Notes under the pieces: generated by a model
The model's input: the letters and a program-made list of their open reading frames with translations, nothing else
Databases searched by the model: none
What the model was told of the DNA's origin: nothing
Position numbers and translations under genes: made by a program
Part shown: positions 34,682-43,799 of the stretch, in pieces
Position numbering within the stretch: the first letter of the stretch is position 1
Layout of the letters: each line of letters opens with the position of its first letter
From: Chitinophaga arvensicola
GTDB lineage: Bacteria > Bacteroidota > Bacteroidia > Chitinophagales > Chitinophagaceae
Direction of reading: 5' to 3'
Length of the DNA: 64,000 bases
NCBI RefSeq assembly: GCF_900110835.1
Contig: NZ_FOJG01000002.1
Location: 806,001 to 870,000 of the forward strand

Positions 34682-36673
34682 ATGAAAAGATTACCTGTTC
34701 TGTTATTGTTGCTGATAACCGGCAGCTGGTGTGCCGCGCAAAACATGTCAGTGAATGAAAAAAATTTTACGGATAGCCTGGAAAGCGTATTACGGTATGC
34801 AGCATCCGACAGTATCCGCGCCAGGGCGCACTTCTCGCTATCGGAATACTGGTCTGTAAAGGATACTGTGAAGTCTGTACAAAACCTGGAAAAAGGCAAA
34901 CAATACATTCATAATAACCCGTTCCTGCTGGCACTTTCTTATTTCTATGAGGCGCGTACACTCGCGAAATCGCACCCGGAAAAAAGCCAGGCAGACTTTA
35001 TGAAAGCGGATACTTTGCTAAGTCCGTTTAAAACACGCGAAGCCTATACCTACCGCGCGAGGGCCTGGTACAGCTATGGCGCCATCGGGCAGGGAAAGGA
35101 TGAGAATAAAGCTTTTGCAGATATCATCCTGAACAAGGCCATTCCGCTGGCACAGCAATCGGGCGATCAGACCGAGGTGGGAAAAAACTTCCTGGCATTA
35201 GCACTGGTATTTAAGAACGCTGCGCAATATGATAAAGCCACCACTTATCTGCTGGAGGCGATTGAAACTTTCAGAAACGGTCATTCCCCCGATCTGGAGC
35301 TGGGCACAGCCTGGCATACCCTGGCAGAGAATTATTCCTTGTCAGGTCAGAATGCGAAAGCCCGTCCCGCATTAGACAGTGCGTGGAAATTCCTGGCTGC
35401 TTATCCGGACTCAGAACCGGTACTCGATTATTACGCCGCAGAAGGCATGTATTTTACGTTGGAAGGGAAGTACAAAAACGCCTTATCCAGCCTTGACAAA
35501 GGCATTCAACTGGCCCGCAAAAAAGGATTACGGTATGATGAACAACGCCTGCAGATGCAGCAATTCTATGCTTACTTCAACGACAATAATTTTGTAAAAG
35601 CAAAAGAAATGGCCACACTGCTGATGCAGCAGGAAGAAATGATGCGGCTTGCCGGCAACCGCGTGCAACTGTTCTACGGCATGGCCCTCACCTGTGAAAA
35701 CCTACACGAGATGGGCCCCGCGTATCAGTGGATGAAACGCTACAGCGAACTGAGCGACAGTATTTCCCAGAGCAGGCTGAAAAACGATGTACACGCCATG
35801 GAAATAAAATATCGCAACGCTGAAAAGCAACAGGAAATAAATGCACTCAAAGCAAAAAATACACAGGAAACCCTTTCCGCCAGAAATGCCCGGCTGGTGA
35901 ACTGGTTACTGGGAGCCGCAATCCTCATCCTGGCCGTGATACTCCTGTTCGCCCTGTTTGTTTACCGCAGCAAAAAGAAGCTGCTGGCACAAAAAGAACT
36001 GAGCCACCGTCAACAGCTTCACGAAATTGAGCAACAGCAACAATTGCAATTCAGCCAGGCAGTAATACAAGGAGAAGAGCAGGAAAGACGGCGCCTCGCG
36101 CGGGATCTGCACGATGGCCTGGGCGGAATGCTGGCCGGCGCGAAAATCAATCTCTCCGCACAAATGGAAGAAACCTCCTCTCCTGATCAACGCCTCGAAC
36201 TGGAAAAAGTGACCCGCCAACTGGATCATTCTGTTACAGAACTACGCCGCATTGCACACAACATGATGCCCGTCAATCTGCTGAAATTCGGATTAAAAAC
36301 CGCGCTGAAAGACCTTTGTGAATCGCTCATCAGCGATACCACCCATATCAGCTTCCAGGACCTGGGATTCGAAGAAAGCCTCCGGGAAGAAGTACAGATC
36401 CATATCTACCGCATCGTACAGGAACTGTTGTCAAATGCCGTGCGTCATGCCAATGCCACCAACATCATCCTCCAATGCAGCCAGCACGAACACATCTTTT
36501 TTATCACCCAGGAAGATAATGGCAAGGGATTTGACCTTCAGGCTGCAGCTAATAAAAAAGGCATCGGCTTAAGCAATATCCGGAACCGCGTAGGATTTCT
36601 CAAAGGGAAAATGGATATCGACTCCGTTGTCAATGAAGGCACCACCATAAATATTGAATTACATGTTGACTGA
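34682..36673 (+). CDS. TPR-containing sensor histidine kinase (HisKA_3 type)
   Basis: The ATG at 34682 (MKRLPVLLLLLITG, signal peptide to about CAAQ) gives 663 residues. A periplasmic TPR array covers about 30-395, a single transmembrane helix lies at about 405-428 (LLGAAILILAVILLFALFV), followed by a coiled coil and HisKA_3 dimerisation domain with the phospho-acceptor in RRLARDLHDGLGG (about 485). The HATPase domain has VQELLSNAVRHA and DNGKGFD. It is a NarX/DegS-like kinase that should phosphorylate the LuxR-type regulator, whose start codon overlaps its 3' end by 11 bp. Confidence 0.92.
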   Translation: MKRLPVLLLLLITGSWCAAQNMSVNEKNFTDSLESVLRYAASDSIRARAHFSLSEYWSVKDTVKSVQNLEKGKQYIHNNPFLLALSYFYEARTLAKSHPEKSQADFMKADTLLSPFKTREAYTYRARAWYSYGAIGQGKDENKAFADIILNKAIPLAQQSGDQTEVGKNFLALALVFKNAAQYDKATTYLLEAIETFRNGHSPDLELGTAWHTLAENYSLSGQNAKARPALDSAWKFLAAYPDSEPVLDYYAAEGMYFTLEGKYKNALSSLDKGIQLARKKGLRYDEQRLQMQQFYAYFNDNNFVKAKEMATLLMQQEEMMRLAGNRVQLFYGMALTCENLHEMGPAYQWMKRYSELSDSISQSRLKNDVHAMEIKYRNAEKQQEINALKAKNTQETLSARNARLVNWLLGAAILILAVILLFALFVYRSKKKLLAQKELSHRQQLHEIEQQQQLQFSQAVIQGEEQERRRLARDLHDGLGGMLAGAKINLSAQMEETSSPDQRLELEKVTRQLDHSVTELRRIAHNMMPVNLLKFGLKTALKDLCESLISDTTHISFQDLGFEESLREEVQIHIYRIVQELLSNAVRHANATNIILQCSQHEHIFFITQEDNGKGFDLQAAANKKGIGLSNIRNRVGFLKGKMDIDSVVNEGTTINIELHVD

Positions 36674-37298
36674 TTCCGCCACACTGGCGATTGTAGACGA
36701 TCATCCGATTGTACTGGAAGGGTTGCAGCGACTGCTGAGTAATGTAAAAGGCATCACCATTTCCGGTTGCTTTACAACCGGTACCGCGTTTATGTCTTTC
36801 TTAAAAGAAAATAAGGTAGATGTACTGTTACTCGACATCACACTGCCGGATGTAAACGGGATTGATCTGTGTAAGGAAGTAAAATCGTTGTCGCCCGACA
36901 CCCACGTACTGGCGCTGAGTAATCACGCTGAACGCAGCATGATCCTCCAGATGATCCAGCACGGCGCTACGGGATACCTCTTAAAGAACATCTCTTCTGA
37001 AGAACTCATTGCCTGTATCCGGGAAGCGCTCAGTGGTATGATCACTTTTAGTAAGGGCGCCAGGGAAATCATGGCCCGGCCTTCTGTTACTGAATTGAAA
37101 GGAATACCGCAACTGACGCGGCGGGAGAAAGAAATACTTCACCTGATCTCAGACGGTAAAACCACCCCCGACATTGCGGCGCAACTAAATCTTAGTCCGC
37201 TTACAGTGGAAACACATCGTAAAAATCTCATCCAGAAATTCCAGGTAAAAAATATGGCGGCCCTTATAAAGATAGCCGCCCAGCAAGGTTTAATATAG
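36663..37298 (+). CDS. NarL/LuxR-family response regulator
   Basis: A 211-residue protein from the ATG at 36663, which overlaps the kinase gene's stop by 11 bp, a sign of translational coupling. The receiver domain has AIVDDHPIVLEG and the phospho-acceptor Asp in VLLLDITLPDVNG (about 55). The C-terminal LuxR helix-turn-helix spans about 145-205 (LTRREKEILHLISDGKTTPD and SPLTVETHRKNLIQKF). It ends 3 bp before the stop of the convergent glycerophosphodiesterase gene. Confidence 0.94.
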   Translation: MLTDSATLAIVDDHPIVLEGLQRLLSNVKGITISGCFTTGTAFMSFLKENKVDVLLLDITLPDVNGIDLCKEVKSLSPDTHVLALSNHAERSMILQMIQHGATGYLLKNISSEELIACIREALSGMITFSKGAREIMARPSVTELKGIPQLTRREKEILHLISDGKTTPDIAAQLNLSPLTVETHRKNLIQKFQVKNMAALIKIAAQQGLI

Positions 37299-37301
37299 CC
37301 G

Positions 37302-38171
37302 TTACCGGTGTAGACCCTTTTTTCGCAGGTATGCCAGCAGCTTTTCAGGATAGTTTGTCTGAATGGCGTTGGCAAAGGAAGCATCGCGACGCAGCTGATC
37401 AAAGCCGGCATCTTCCTGCACCTCTTCCAGTTTATCATATTTTCCGAGCGCATTCATCCAGATACGTGTGCCCTGGCTTGTAATTTGTTGCGCCAGTGAA
37501 TCTGAATAGAAAGAAGCATCTGCATGAATAACCGGGAAAGCGCCTTGTCTTGCCGCGATCTGCTGGATCTCGGCTACTTCTGCCACGCTATGCGCACGGG
37601 GCATTACCGGGATCTTCCGGTTCCAGCCATACAGATCCGGCGCGAGATGGTGATCATAAATAAAGAAAAGCACCTGGTCTTCCATGCCCTGTGCAGCAAT
37701 CTGCGAAAAAGCCTGGCGGAAGGTAGCGGCACTGTCTTCCTTAAAATCCACATCTATCATGATCCTGTTTTTCGCCAGTTGCAACACCTGGTCAAAAGTG
37801 GGAATCCTTTCTTTTGTAGGTGCTCCGTTAAACAACAGGGGGAACTGTTGCAATTCAAGGTAGGTATAATCCCTTACCTTACCGGGCTTCCCGGTAGTGC
37901 GGGTAATGGTTTCGTCGTGCATGAGTACCAGTATGCGGTCCTTTGTTTCATGCAGATCAATTTCTACGATATCAATTCCCTGCTCAATAGCTTCTTTGAT
38001 GGCAGCCAGCGAGTTCTCCGGAAATTTGTTATGCGCAGCCCGGTGAGCAGCCACCATAATATGCTGCGGCTGATGATAAAATTCGTTCAGAATAGCATCT
38101 ACAGGTCTCTTTTCCTGGGCCGACACCGACAGTGCGCCCGCGCATGCAATCAGTAACAATAATCGATTCAT
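37302..38171 (-). CDS. Glycerophosphodiester phosphodiesterase
   Basis: A 289-residue secreted protein (signal peptide ending at SVSAQ, about residue 19). Its TIM barrel shows the GDPD signatures AAHRAAHNKFPENS (about 42-55), VEIDLHETKD (about 72-81) and MHDETITRTTGKPG (about 88-101); the glutamate, aspartate and histidines should bind the catalytic metal and phosphate. HR followed by A instead of G in the first motif is a mild deviation. It hydrolyses glycerophosphodiesters from phospholipids to glycerol-3-phosphate, probably in the periplasm. Confidence 0.93.
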   Translation of the reverse strand: MNRLLLLIACAGALSVSAQEKRPVDAILNEFYHQPQHIMVAAHRAAHNKFPENSLAAIKEAIEQGIDIVEIDLHETKDRILVLMHDETITRTTGKPGKVRDYTYLELQQFPLLFNGAPTKERIPTFDQVLQLAKNRIMIDVDFKEDSAATFRQAFSQIAAQGMEDQVLFFIYDHHLAPDLYGWNRKIPVMPRAHSVAEVAEIQQIAARQGAFPVIHADASFYSDSLAQQITSQGTRIWMNALGKYDKLEEVQEDAGFDQLRRDASFANAIQTNYPEKLLAYLRKKGLHR

Positions 38172-38186
38172 TTAGCGTTTATATTT

Positions 38187-38223
38187 TATAGAGAGATAAC
38201 GACAATCACCTTTATTCTCTATA
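38187..38223. other. Inverted repeat in the gap between the glycerophosphodiesterase and the eCIS operon
   Basis: TATAGAGAGATAA and TTATTCTCTATA pair with a single bulged G around a 13-base loop. It lies just upstream of the phosphodiesterase start and could be an operator. Elsewhere in the 265-bp gap 38172-38436 I see AT-rich sequence with no gene and no clear terminator for the eCIS operon. Confidence 0.35.
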
Positions 38224-38436
38224 AGAGCCTGAAAATATTCAAATACCCTCACACTTTCGCTACTTTATAATTTACTAATGCTACAATTGCTGCCGTTTTA
38301 ATTCCTTCACGGCATAATAAGTATTTTTCGCCTTTGCGTTACCGTTTATGTTGATCATACGTTAGAGATGAATGGTAACAAGGAAAATAATAAAAATTAA
38401 GCATCCGGGGGAATAATTGGTAGGGACGGTCGTCAA

Positions 38437-39957
38437 CTATACAATAAATGATCGCCCTTCCTTGTTCATCTCTTTGCGGATGCCGTTCATCACATCGTCG
38501 AGCGTTACCTCGGCGGATTTCCGCTCCAGCGCCTTCAAGCAGGCATATTGTACCACATTGATGATATTGCCGCCGGTAATTTCGTACTTCTTTACTTTAC
38601 CTGGAATATCGTCCTGCAACGTTACATTTGGTGGGAATGTTTTTTGCCAGATAGCGGCTCTCTCCCTTTCTCCCGGCACCTGGAATTGTATGATGGCATT
38701 GAAACGCCGGATAAAAGCGTCATCAATATTATTCTTCATATTGGTAGCCAGTATCACCAGGCCGTTAAAATCTTCGATACGCTGCAGCAGGTAAGATACT
38801 TCCTGGTTGGCGTATTTATCGTGCGCATCCCTCACGCTGGTACGTTTCCCAAACAAGGCATCTGCTTCATCAAAAAATATAATCCAGCCCTTGTCACTCG
38901 CTTTGGCAAAAAGGGTTTCCAGGTTCTTCTCTGTTTCCCCGATATATTTGGATACCACCATAGACAGATCAATTTTATACACATCCCTGCCGGTATATTT
39001 GCCCAGCAAGCTGGCGGTAAAGGTTTTGCCGGTACCGGGAGGACCATAAAACAGTGCGCGGTAGCCTTTTTTCAGCTTATGTTTCATGCCCCAATCATTC
39101 ATCAGCTGATCGTTGTGGTGCAACCAGGTTTCCAGTTCACGGATCTGTGAGAATACACTTTCGTCCAGTACGAGGTCGTTCCAGCTGAGTTCCGTGGCGA
39201 TCAGCCGGGCCGGAAAACTCATACTGAAATGGGGTTTCCCTGGTTTTCCTTTTATAAAGAGATTTACATAATCGATGTCCATCATGAGCTTCGCGCTCAT
39301 CAGCGGTTCTCCTCCCTGCACATCTTCCAGCCATAATATTCTTTTGCGGGCAAATTCATGATCTGGCTCAAACAGCTCCTGAATTTCCAGGCGCCGTTGC
39401 CAGTTGGTGTCTGCCAGCAGAAACAGCACTGTTTTCCCCGTAGGTAAAAAACCCCGGAATTGCTTGCCACGCGCACCGCCCAGCTGCTGAAACTCTCCAC
39501 CATTCGGCAGGAATTGAAAAACCGCCGTATCGAACAATTCAGGAAGAATGTGTGGCACCAATGCTATCAGCAGCACCGTTAGTTCATCGTCGCTCCAGCT
39601 ATGCTGCTGCATGGCTTCCGGTCTTACGATCTGCCAGGTAGCACGGTCTGGCACCACCGGCGCATCGGTACTTTCTCTTCCGAAATAGCTACCCAGCCGG
39701 TAGTTGATCAGTTGCTGCAGGTAGCGGAGTTCCGGCGCCGTAGCGGTTTCCGGCCTGGCGGTTGATTCCGGGATTTCCACCACTGGCGGTTGAGCCGGGG
39801 CTTTATCTGCACGCGGAGGGATGGCAGACGTAGCCTCATTTGCAACGTTGTTGTGGTTATCCGGATTCACAGGCACCTGCTTAGCGGTAGTTTTACTGCT
39901 GCTTTTTTGTTTAGCAGTTACTTTTTTCTTTGCTGCCGTACCGTTTATTTTACTCAT
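38437..39957 (-). CDS. eCIS-associated AAA+ ATPase
   Basis: A 506-residue protein. The first 80 residues are a disordered, Lys/Ala/Pro-rich leader. An uncharacterised N-domain (about 80-290) precedes a single AAA+ module: Walker A YGPPGTGKT at about 304-312, Walker B IIFFDEADALFG at 359-370, sensor 1 ILATN near 402 and arginine finger region DDAFIRRFN near 412-420. Afp/PVC-type injection systems carry an AAA+ ATPase of this kind, thought to aid assembly or cargo loading. It is the last gene of the operon and its start overlaps the DUF4157 gene stop by 4 bp (ATGA). Confidence 0.9.
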   Translation of the reverse strand: MSKINGTAAKKKVTAKQKSSSKTTAKQVPVNPDNHNNVANEATSAIPPRADKAPAQPPVVEIPESTARPETATAPELRYLQQLINYRLGSYFGRESTDAPVVPDRATWQIVRPEAMQQHSWSDDELTVLLIALVPHILPELFDTAVFQFLPNGGEFQQLGGARGKQFRGFLPTGKTVLFLLADTNWQRRLEIQELFEPDHEFARKRILWLEDVQGGEPLMSAKLMMDIDYVNLFIKGKPGKPHFSMSFPARLIATELSWNDLVLDESVFSQIRELETWLHHNDQLMNDWGMKHKLKKGYRALFYGPPGTGKTFTASLLGKYTGRDVYKIDLSMVVSKYIGETEKNLETLFAKASDKGWIIFFDEADALFGKRTSVRDAHDKYANQEVSYLLQRIEDFNGLVILATNMKNNIDDAFIRRFNAIIQFQVPGERERAAIWQKTFPPNVTLQDDIPGKVKKYEITGGNIINVVQYACLKALERKSAEVTLDDVMNGIRKEMNKEGRSFIV

Positions 39958-40673
39958 ATTTTTGTTCCTCCTGTTTGCGTATTTTTTGTAGCCGCCCCCT
40001 GCTGTACTACATGTGTCAGTTCATGGGCGAGTAAATGTTTTCCTTTACTGGTATCCGGGTTATATTTCCCGGCGTTGAAATAAATATCGTTCTTGTGGGT
40101 AAACGCCTGTGCGCCCAGCTCTTTGTTCATTTGTACGGCATCAGCGCCGGTATGGATATTGACATGACTGAAATCTACCCCGAATTTCTGTTGCATTTCG
40201 TGTGTGGTATGTGCTCCCATACCGCTGCCTTTACCACTGCTGCCGGTTATCTGTGCCGATAGTTGTGAGGAGGCGGTACCACCGCTACCACCTGCGGCGC
40301 CTTCTGATTTCTGCACCTGGCCTTCTTCTTCTTTTTCACAGGAAGCGCATTTACGCTGGATCTCCAGCTTGGTTTGAATGTCTTTATCGCGGCGCATACG
40401 GGCATCGTTGGTACCCAGTTTTTCTTCCGCTTCGGAAGTAGCCAGTCTTTGTACGGAACTGATATCCTTCTTCTGCACCACCGGTCCGGCAGCACTGTTG
40501 CTACTCACCACCTTATCGGCCACCCCATCGGCTTCCCGTTCAAAAGCGTCGCCGGGGGTATTTACGGATAGTTTTGTCTGAAAGAAAGTACTTTCCTTCT
40601 TTTGCTGGATACCGCTGAAAAAAGGCGCTTTTGAGGAAGCGGCAGCGGGTGCGGATTGTTTACTGTCAAACAT
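39954..40673 (-). CDS. Stand-alone DUF4157 (eCIS_core) protein with N-terminal FF motif
   Basis: The ATG at 40673 gives 239 residues; two further codons upstream would need a TTG. The order is a PFF motif (Phe18-19), a second FF at 30-31, QTKLSVNTPGDAFEREADGV (usual DUF4157 leader), a CASC pair followed by acidic residues (about 109-112) and the DUF4157 domain (about 155-226) with NIHTGADA, AFTHKNDIYF and LLAHELTHVVQQ (HExxH at 217-221). It ends right after the domain, so there is no effector domain. It may be a carrier, adaptor or protease shared by the system. It lies between ParA and the AAA+ ATPase. Confidence 0.85.
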   Translation of the reverse strand: MFDSKQSAPAAASSKAPFFSGIQQKKESTFFQTKLSVNTPGDAFEREADGVADKVVSSNSAAGPVVQKKDISSVQRLATSEAEEKLGTNDARMRRDKDIQTKLEIQRKCASCEKEEEGQVQKSEGAAGGSGGTASSQLSAQITGSSGKGSGMGAHTTHEMQQKFGVDFSHVNIHTGADAVQMNKELGAQAFTHKNDIYFNAGKYNPDTSKGKHLLAHELTHVVQQGAATKNTQTGGTKI

Positions 40674-40679
40674 AACCAA

Positions 40680-41450
40680 CTATTTTATTCTGCTTAAAAA
40701 ATCTTCGCCCAGTCTCCGGTAATCCTTTGCACCATGTGATGTTTCGTCATAACTAAAAATATCCATCCCTGCCTCCTGGGCTTTGGCAAGCTGGATATTG
40801 CTGCGGATATAGGTATCCAGTACTTTACCGGTATATTCTGTTTCCAGTTGTTTCAATACCTGCCGGTTCATGGATTTGCGGTCATCGTACTTTGTTAACA
40901 CGATGCCGAGTACCTCCAGGTGCTGGTTGAGTTTCTTTTTTATGGTCTCAAAGTGATACATAAAACTGCGAACGCCTTTCAGTGGCAGAAATTCTGCCTG
41001 TAGCGGTAGTAATACATAGTCACTGGCTACCAAAGCGTTCACCGTGAGCATACCGATGGCAGGGGGGCAATCGATCAGAATAAAATCGAATTGTGGCAAC
41101 AGGGGTTTCAGCATCCAGCTGAATACCTGCTCCCTGCCGTACATGCCCACCAGCTCCAGCTCTGCACCGGCCAGATCCAGCGAGGCGGGGATCAGTGGCA
41201 GTCCGCAGGAGGAAGTAAGGATTACCTGCGACAGCAACGCTTCTTCTCCCGCAATTTCTTTTTTCAAAGCGGTATACAAATGCTGCGGCGGATCTTCTGC
41301 ATAACCCAGCGCCTGTGTAAGATTGGCCTGCGGATCTGCATCCACAAGCAGTACTTTCTTCCCCGCGCGTTGTAAGGCAGCAGCAAGATTAATAGCGGTG
41401 GTGGTTTTGCCGGAACCTCCTTTCTGAATGGCCAGCGATATAACTGTCAT
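40680..41450 (-). CDS. ParA/MinD-family ATPase in the eCIS operon
   Basis: A 256-residue ParA-type protein with deviant Walker A KGGSGKTT (10-17), Walker A-prime LLVDADPQANLT (about 35-46) and Walker B FILIDCPPAIG (about 121-131). There is no N-terminal helix-turn-helix, so it is the small (type Ib-like or orphan) form. No parB partner or parS-like repeat is visible. Family members position chromosomes, plasmids or large complexes on the nucleoid or membrane. In this operon it might distribute the injection particles or their assembly sites; that is inference. Confidence 0.9.
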   Translation of the reverse strand: MTVISLAIQKGGSGKTTTAINLAAALQRAGKKVLLVDADPQANLTQALGYAEDPPQHLYTALKKEIAGEEALLSQVILTSSCGLPLIPASLDLAGAELELVGMYGREQVFSWMLKPLLPQFDFILIDCPPAIGMLTVNALVASDYVLLPLQAEFLPLKGVRSFMYHFETIKKKLNQHLEVLGIVLTKYDDRKSMNRQVLKQLETEYTGKVLDTYIRSNIQLAKAQEAGMDIFSYDETSHGAKDYRRLGEDFLSRIK

Positions 41451-41457
41451 GCGATAT

Positions 41458-42843
41458 TTATAATGTTCCGTTGAAAAAATAAACAGCTTTCTCCCATACG
41501 ATCTTTCCTATTTTCTGTCCGAGTAATTGTCCCTCCTGGTTGCCGCGTGCAAAATGAATTCCTCCATACAGGCGCGACAGGCCAGCCTGCGACGCAGCTT
41601 CTGAAAAAGTGTTCCAACTCAGTGAAATGTCCCTCACCGGGCTTTGCCCGGGCTCTATCAGTGAACCTCCTTTGGGACATAATACCGTAGCGCCAAGCCG
41701 GTCGCCACCGGTAAACTGTGTGAGGATATACGCTGCAGCACTACTAAAAGTGCTGTGACCGGAAACATGTTCTGCAAAAGGCGGTGTGATGTGCTGTGGC
41801 AACTGAAAAGGTATCCACTCTTCCCCTTTTATTTCTTTGGCGCCTTGTCCGGGGCCGCCCCAGGCCTTGATCATACGGCCCTTATAGAGATAACGCACGG
41901 CAGACAACGGGCGCACAGAATCGTAACGCCGTTTGCAATCCCAGCAGGCGATGCTGGCATCCAGGAAGGCATTGCTGAGAGCAAAAAACAGTTTGATATC
42001 CTGGTGATTGCAATGTTGATCACGTGCAGAGATATATTGCGCAATCTGGCACCAGTGGCCTGGTGGCGTCACCGTTCCTGGGCCGTCTGACCAGTATTCG
42101 GCGATGGCTTTTTGCTGATCGTTCAGACCGGCGCTCAGACCGATGATCTGATCCACCTGTTGCTGAAACTCGCTGCTACCAGGTGGATAAGGAATGGGCG
42201 GCCGGAACTGGTCGGCCCGTTGCAGTGCGAAAGGGCGTACCACCGACCAATAGGGTGTCAGGAACTCCTGTATATGAAATTGTCCGTCGCTATCAGTTAT
42301 TTTCAGTGGTTGCCAGCGGGCAGGATCTTTCAGCATCGCTGGTGTGTTCACTGGTGTATATCCGGTATAATCGGACCAGGCAGGCATATGTAAAGTGCCA
42401 TAGGCATTGGCACCATCGCCGGAAAAAGCTTCCAGTACAAAGCGGCCTGCCAGGTTGCCGATACCGGCCGCTTTTGTAATATCCAGGGTAGTGTTGGCAG
42501 GATCATAGTCCAGTTGCAGCATCATATCATGAAACATCTCTTTGTTCTCCGCAGGCAGGATGAGCCGGAAGAGCGCGGTGAGCACCCGGTAAGCTGCATA
42601 GCTATAAGCTTTGCGTTTATACGCAGCTTTATGTTCTTCCTTAGGTCGTTTGATATAACTACGGGTGATCGTACTGATGGCACAGGGATTATAAGCCGTC
42701 CAGGCATCGTACATGGCGGTATGCACCATAGCCAGTGCACGGGCGGCCTGTGGAGGCGGAACGGCCGAGTAGCGGATTGCATCCACTGCCAGCTGGTTCC
42801 ATTGTACTACGAGTGTTGTCGGGGTTGACATATCATCTTTCAT
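41458..42843 (-). CDS. Vanadium-dependent haloperoxidase / PAP2-superfamily protein
   Basis: A 461-residue protein with no signal peptide. The vanadate/phosphate-binding motifs are in order: KRRYDSVRPLSAVRYL (about 305-320), HVSGHSTFSSAAAYI (about 360-375) and SRLYGGIHFARGNQEG (about 430-445). Together these match the RP...SGH...GGxHF pattern of vanadium haloperoxidases and related phosphatases. The enzyme would oxidise halides with H2O2, or act as an acid phosphatase if it lacks the halide pocket. It starts directly after the beta-propeller stop, within the eCIS operon. Whether it is cargo or a passenger gene is unclear. Confidence 0.85.
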   Translation of the reverse strand: MKDDMSTPTTLVVQWNQLAVDAIRYSAVPPPQAARALAMVHTAMYDAWTAYNPCAISTITRSYIKRPKEEHKAAYKRKAYSYAAYRVLTALFRLILPAENKEMFHDMMLQLDYDPANTTLDITKAAGIGNLAGRFVLEAFSGDGANAYGTLHMPAWSDYTGYTPVNTPAMLKDPARWQPLKITDSDGQFHIQEFLTPYWSVVRPFALQRADQFRPPIPYPPGSSEFQQQVDQIIGLSAGLNDQQKAIAEYWSDGPGTVTPPGHWCQIAQYISARDQHCNHQDIKLFFALSNAFLDASIACWDCKRRYDSVRPLSAVRYLYKGRMIKAWGGPGQGAKEIKGEEWIPFQLPQHITPPFAEHVSGHSTFSSAAAYILTQFTGGDRLGATVLCPKGGSLIEPGQSPVRDISLSWNTFSEAASQAGLSRLYGGIHFARGNQEGQLLGQKIGKIVWEKAVYFFNGTL

Positions 42844-43716
42844 TTATAATAAAGTAGTAATCCTGACGACGGCGCCCTCCATAAAAAAAGCGAGTAACCG
42901 GTCGTTGTCTGCGGCCACAGAAAAGATGGCGCCCGGAGCGGAAAGCACCTGTCTTTCCTCAGGCGTATCTGTGTGCACACGAAATGCTTTTCCGTCAAAG
43001 TCTACTGCTATCATGTATTTTCCATCCGGGGTAATGGCGGCGTCGTTCCATTGTCCTTTCCAACGGTGAATTTCCTTTCCTGTGGCGGCATCCCACAAAC
43101 CGATATGATCATATTGTAATAGCAGCAACCGCTGCTCATCTGCGGTCATATCGATTTTCACTGCGGGTAATTTCTCCGGAATCACCCTGGACGCAAAAGT
43201 GTCTTTGTCAAACAGCCGGAATTGCCTGGTACCTGCCAGGATCCATTTATCACTGACATACAGCGCCGCTACCGGCAGATCGCTGTCTTCCCAGAGTGTT
43301 TGCAGGAGCTGCCCTTCGCTGTTCAGTAACAGTACCTTTGCGGGTGGCGGTCCCGGCTGACCGGTCCACTTTACGGATACGGCGACAACAGCAGCATCCG
43401 GCGACCAGGAAAAAACCGTTGGCGTGTAACCGTCATAGTTAGTTGCAGCCTGCGATGCCAATGTGTTCCATATACCCGGAATATCCTGCCATTGCCTGGT
43501 AGTCAGGTTCATGACACCGGCACCCCAATATAACTGGTCGTTCACCAGCCTGGGGAAGCCCGGCTGGGGCTTATCAACCGTTTGCTGACACCACAGCTGC
43601 TCCTTCTTCCATACCGTTATCCGGTGCAGTTCTGCCGCCACCGCGTATTCACCGTGAAGGATCATCCTGCTGCCGCCGCCACCTGTCAATGTTTTCCAGT
43701 TACTCATTCTTTTCAT
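42844..43716 (-). CDS. Beta-propeller (WD40/quinoprotein-like) protein
   Basis: A 290-residue soluble protein of repeated short beta-strands with Trp and Asp-rich turns: DAAVVAVSVKWTG, HIGLWDAATGKEIHRWKG and DGKYMIAVDFDGKAFRVHT. The GLWDAATGKEIHRW stretch is a WD40-like blade and the total suggests five to seven blades. No signal peptide is present. It might bind a partner or the substrate of the haloperoxidase that follows without a gap. Translation could start at the second Met (43707). No catalytic residue is evident. Confidence 0.6.
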   Translation of the reverse strand: MKRMSNWKTLTGGGGSRMILHGEYAVAAELHRITVWKKEQLWCQQTVDKPQPGFPRLVNDQLYWGAGVMNLTTRQWQDIPGIWNTLASQAATNYDGYTPTVFSWSPDAAVVAVSVKWTGQPGPPPAKVLLLNSEGQLLQTLWEDSDLPVAALYVSDKWILAGTRQFRLFDKDTFASRVIPEKLPAVKIDMTADEQRLLLLQYDHIGLWDAATGKEIHRWKGQWNDAAITPDGKYMIAVDFDGKAFRVHTDTPEERQVLSAPGAIFSVAADNDRLLAFFMEGAVVRITTLL

Positions 43717-43769
43717 CTTTTCCGGGAAGGACTACCATCGCGATCCTCTCCTGTTATTTTTTTATTTCC

Positions 43770-43799
43770 GGGAGATGGATACTTCGGTATTCATCTCCC
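43770..43799. other. Very stable intergenic hairpin inside the eCIS operon
   Basis: Arms at 43770-43782 (GGGAGATGGATAC) and 43787-43799 (GTATTCATCTCCC) pair over 13 positions, with one G-T pair, around TTCG. On the plus strand the loop is a C(UUCG)G tetraloop; on the minus (coding) strand it reads CGAA. It sits in the only long gap (about 137 bp) of the cargo block. No U-run follows on the minus strand, so it may be an RNA-processing or stability element rather than a strong terminator. Confidence 0.55.
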
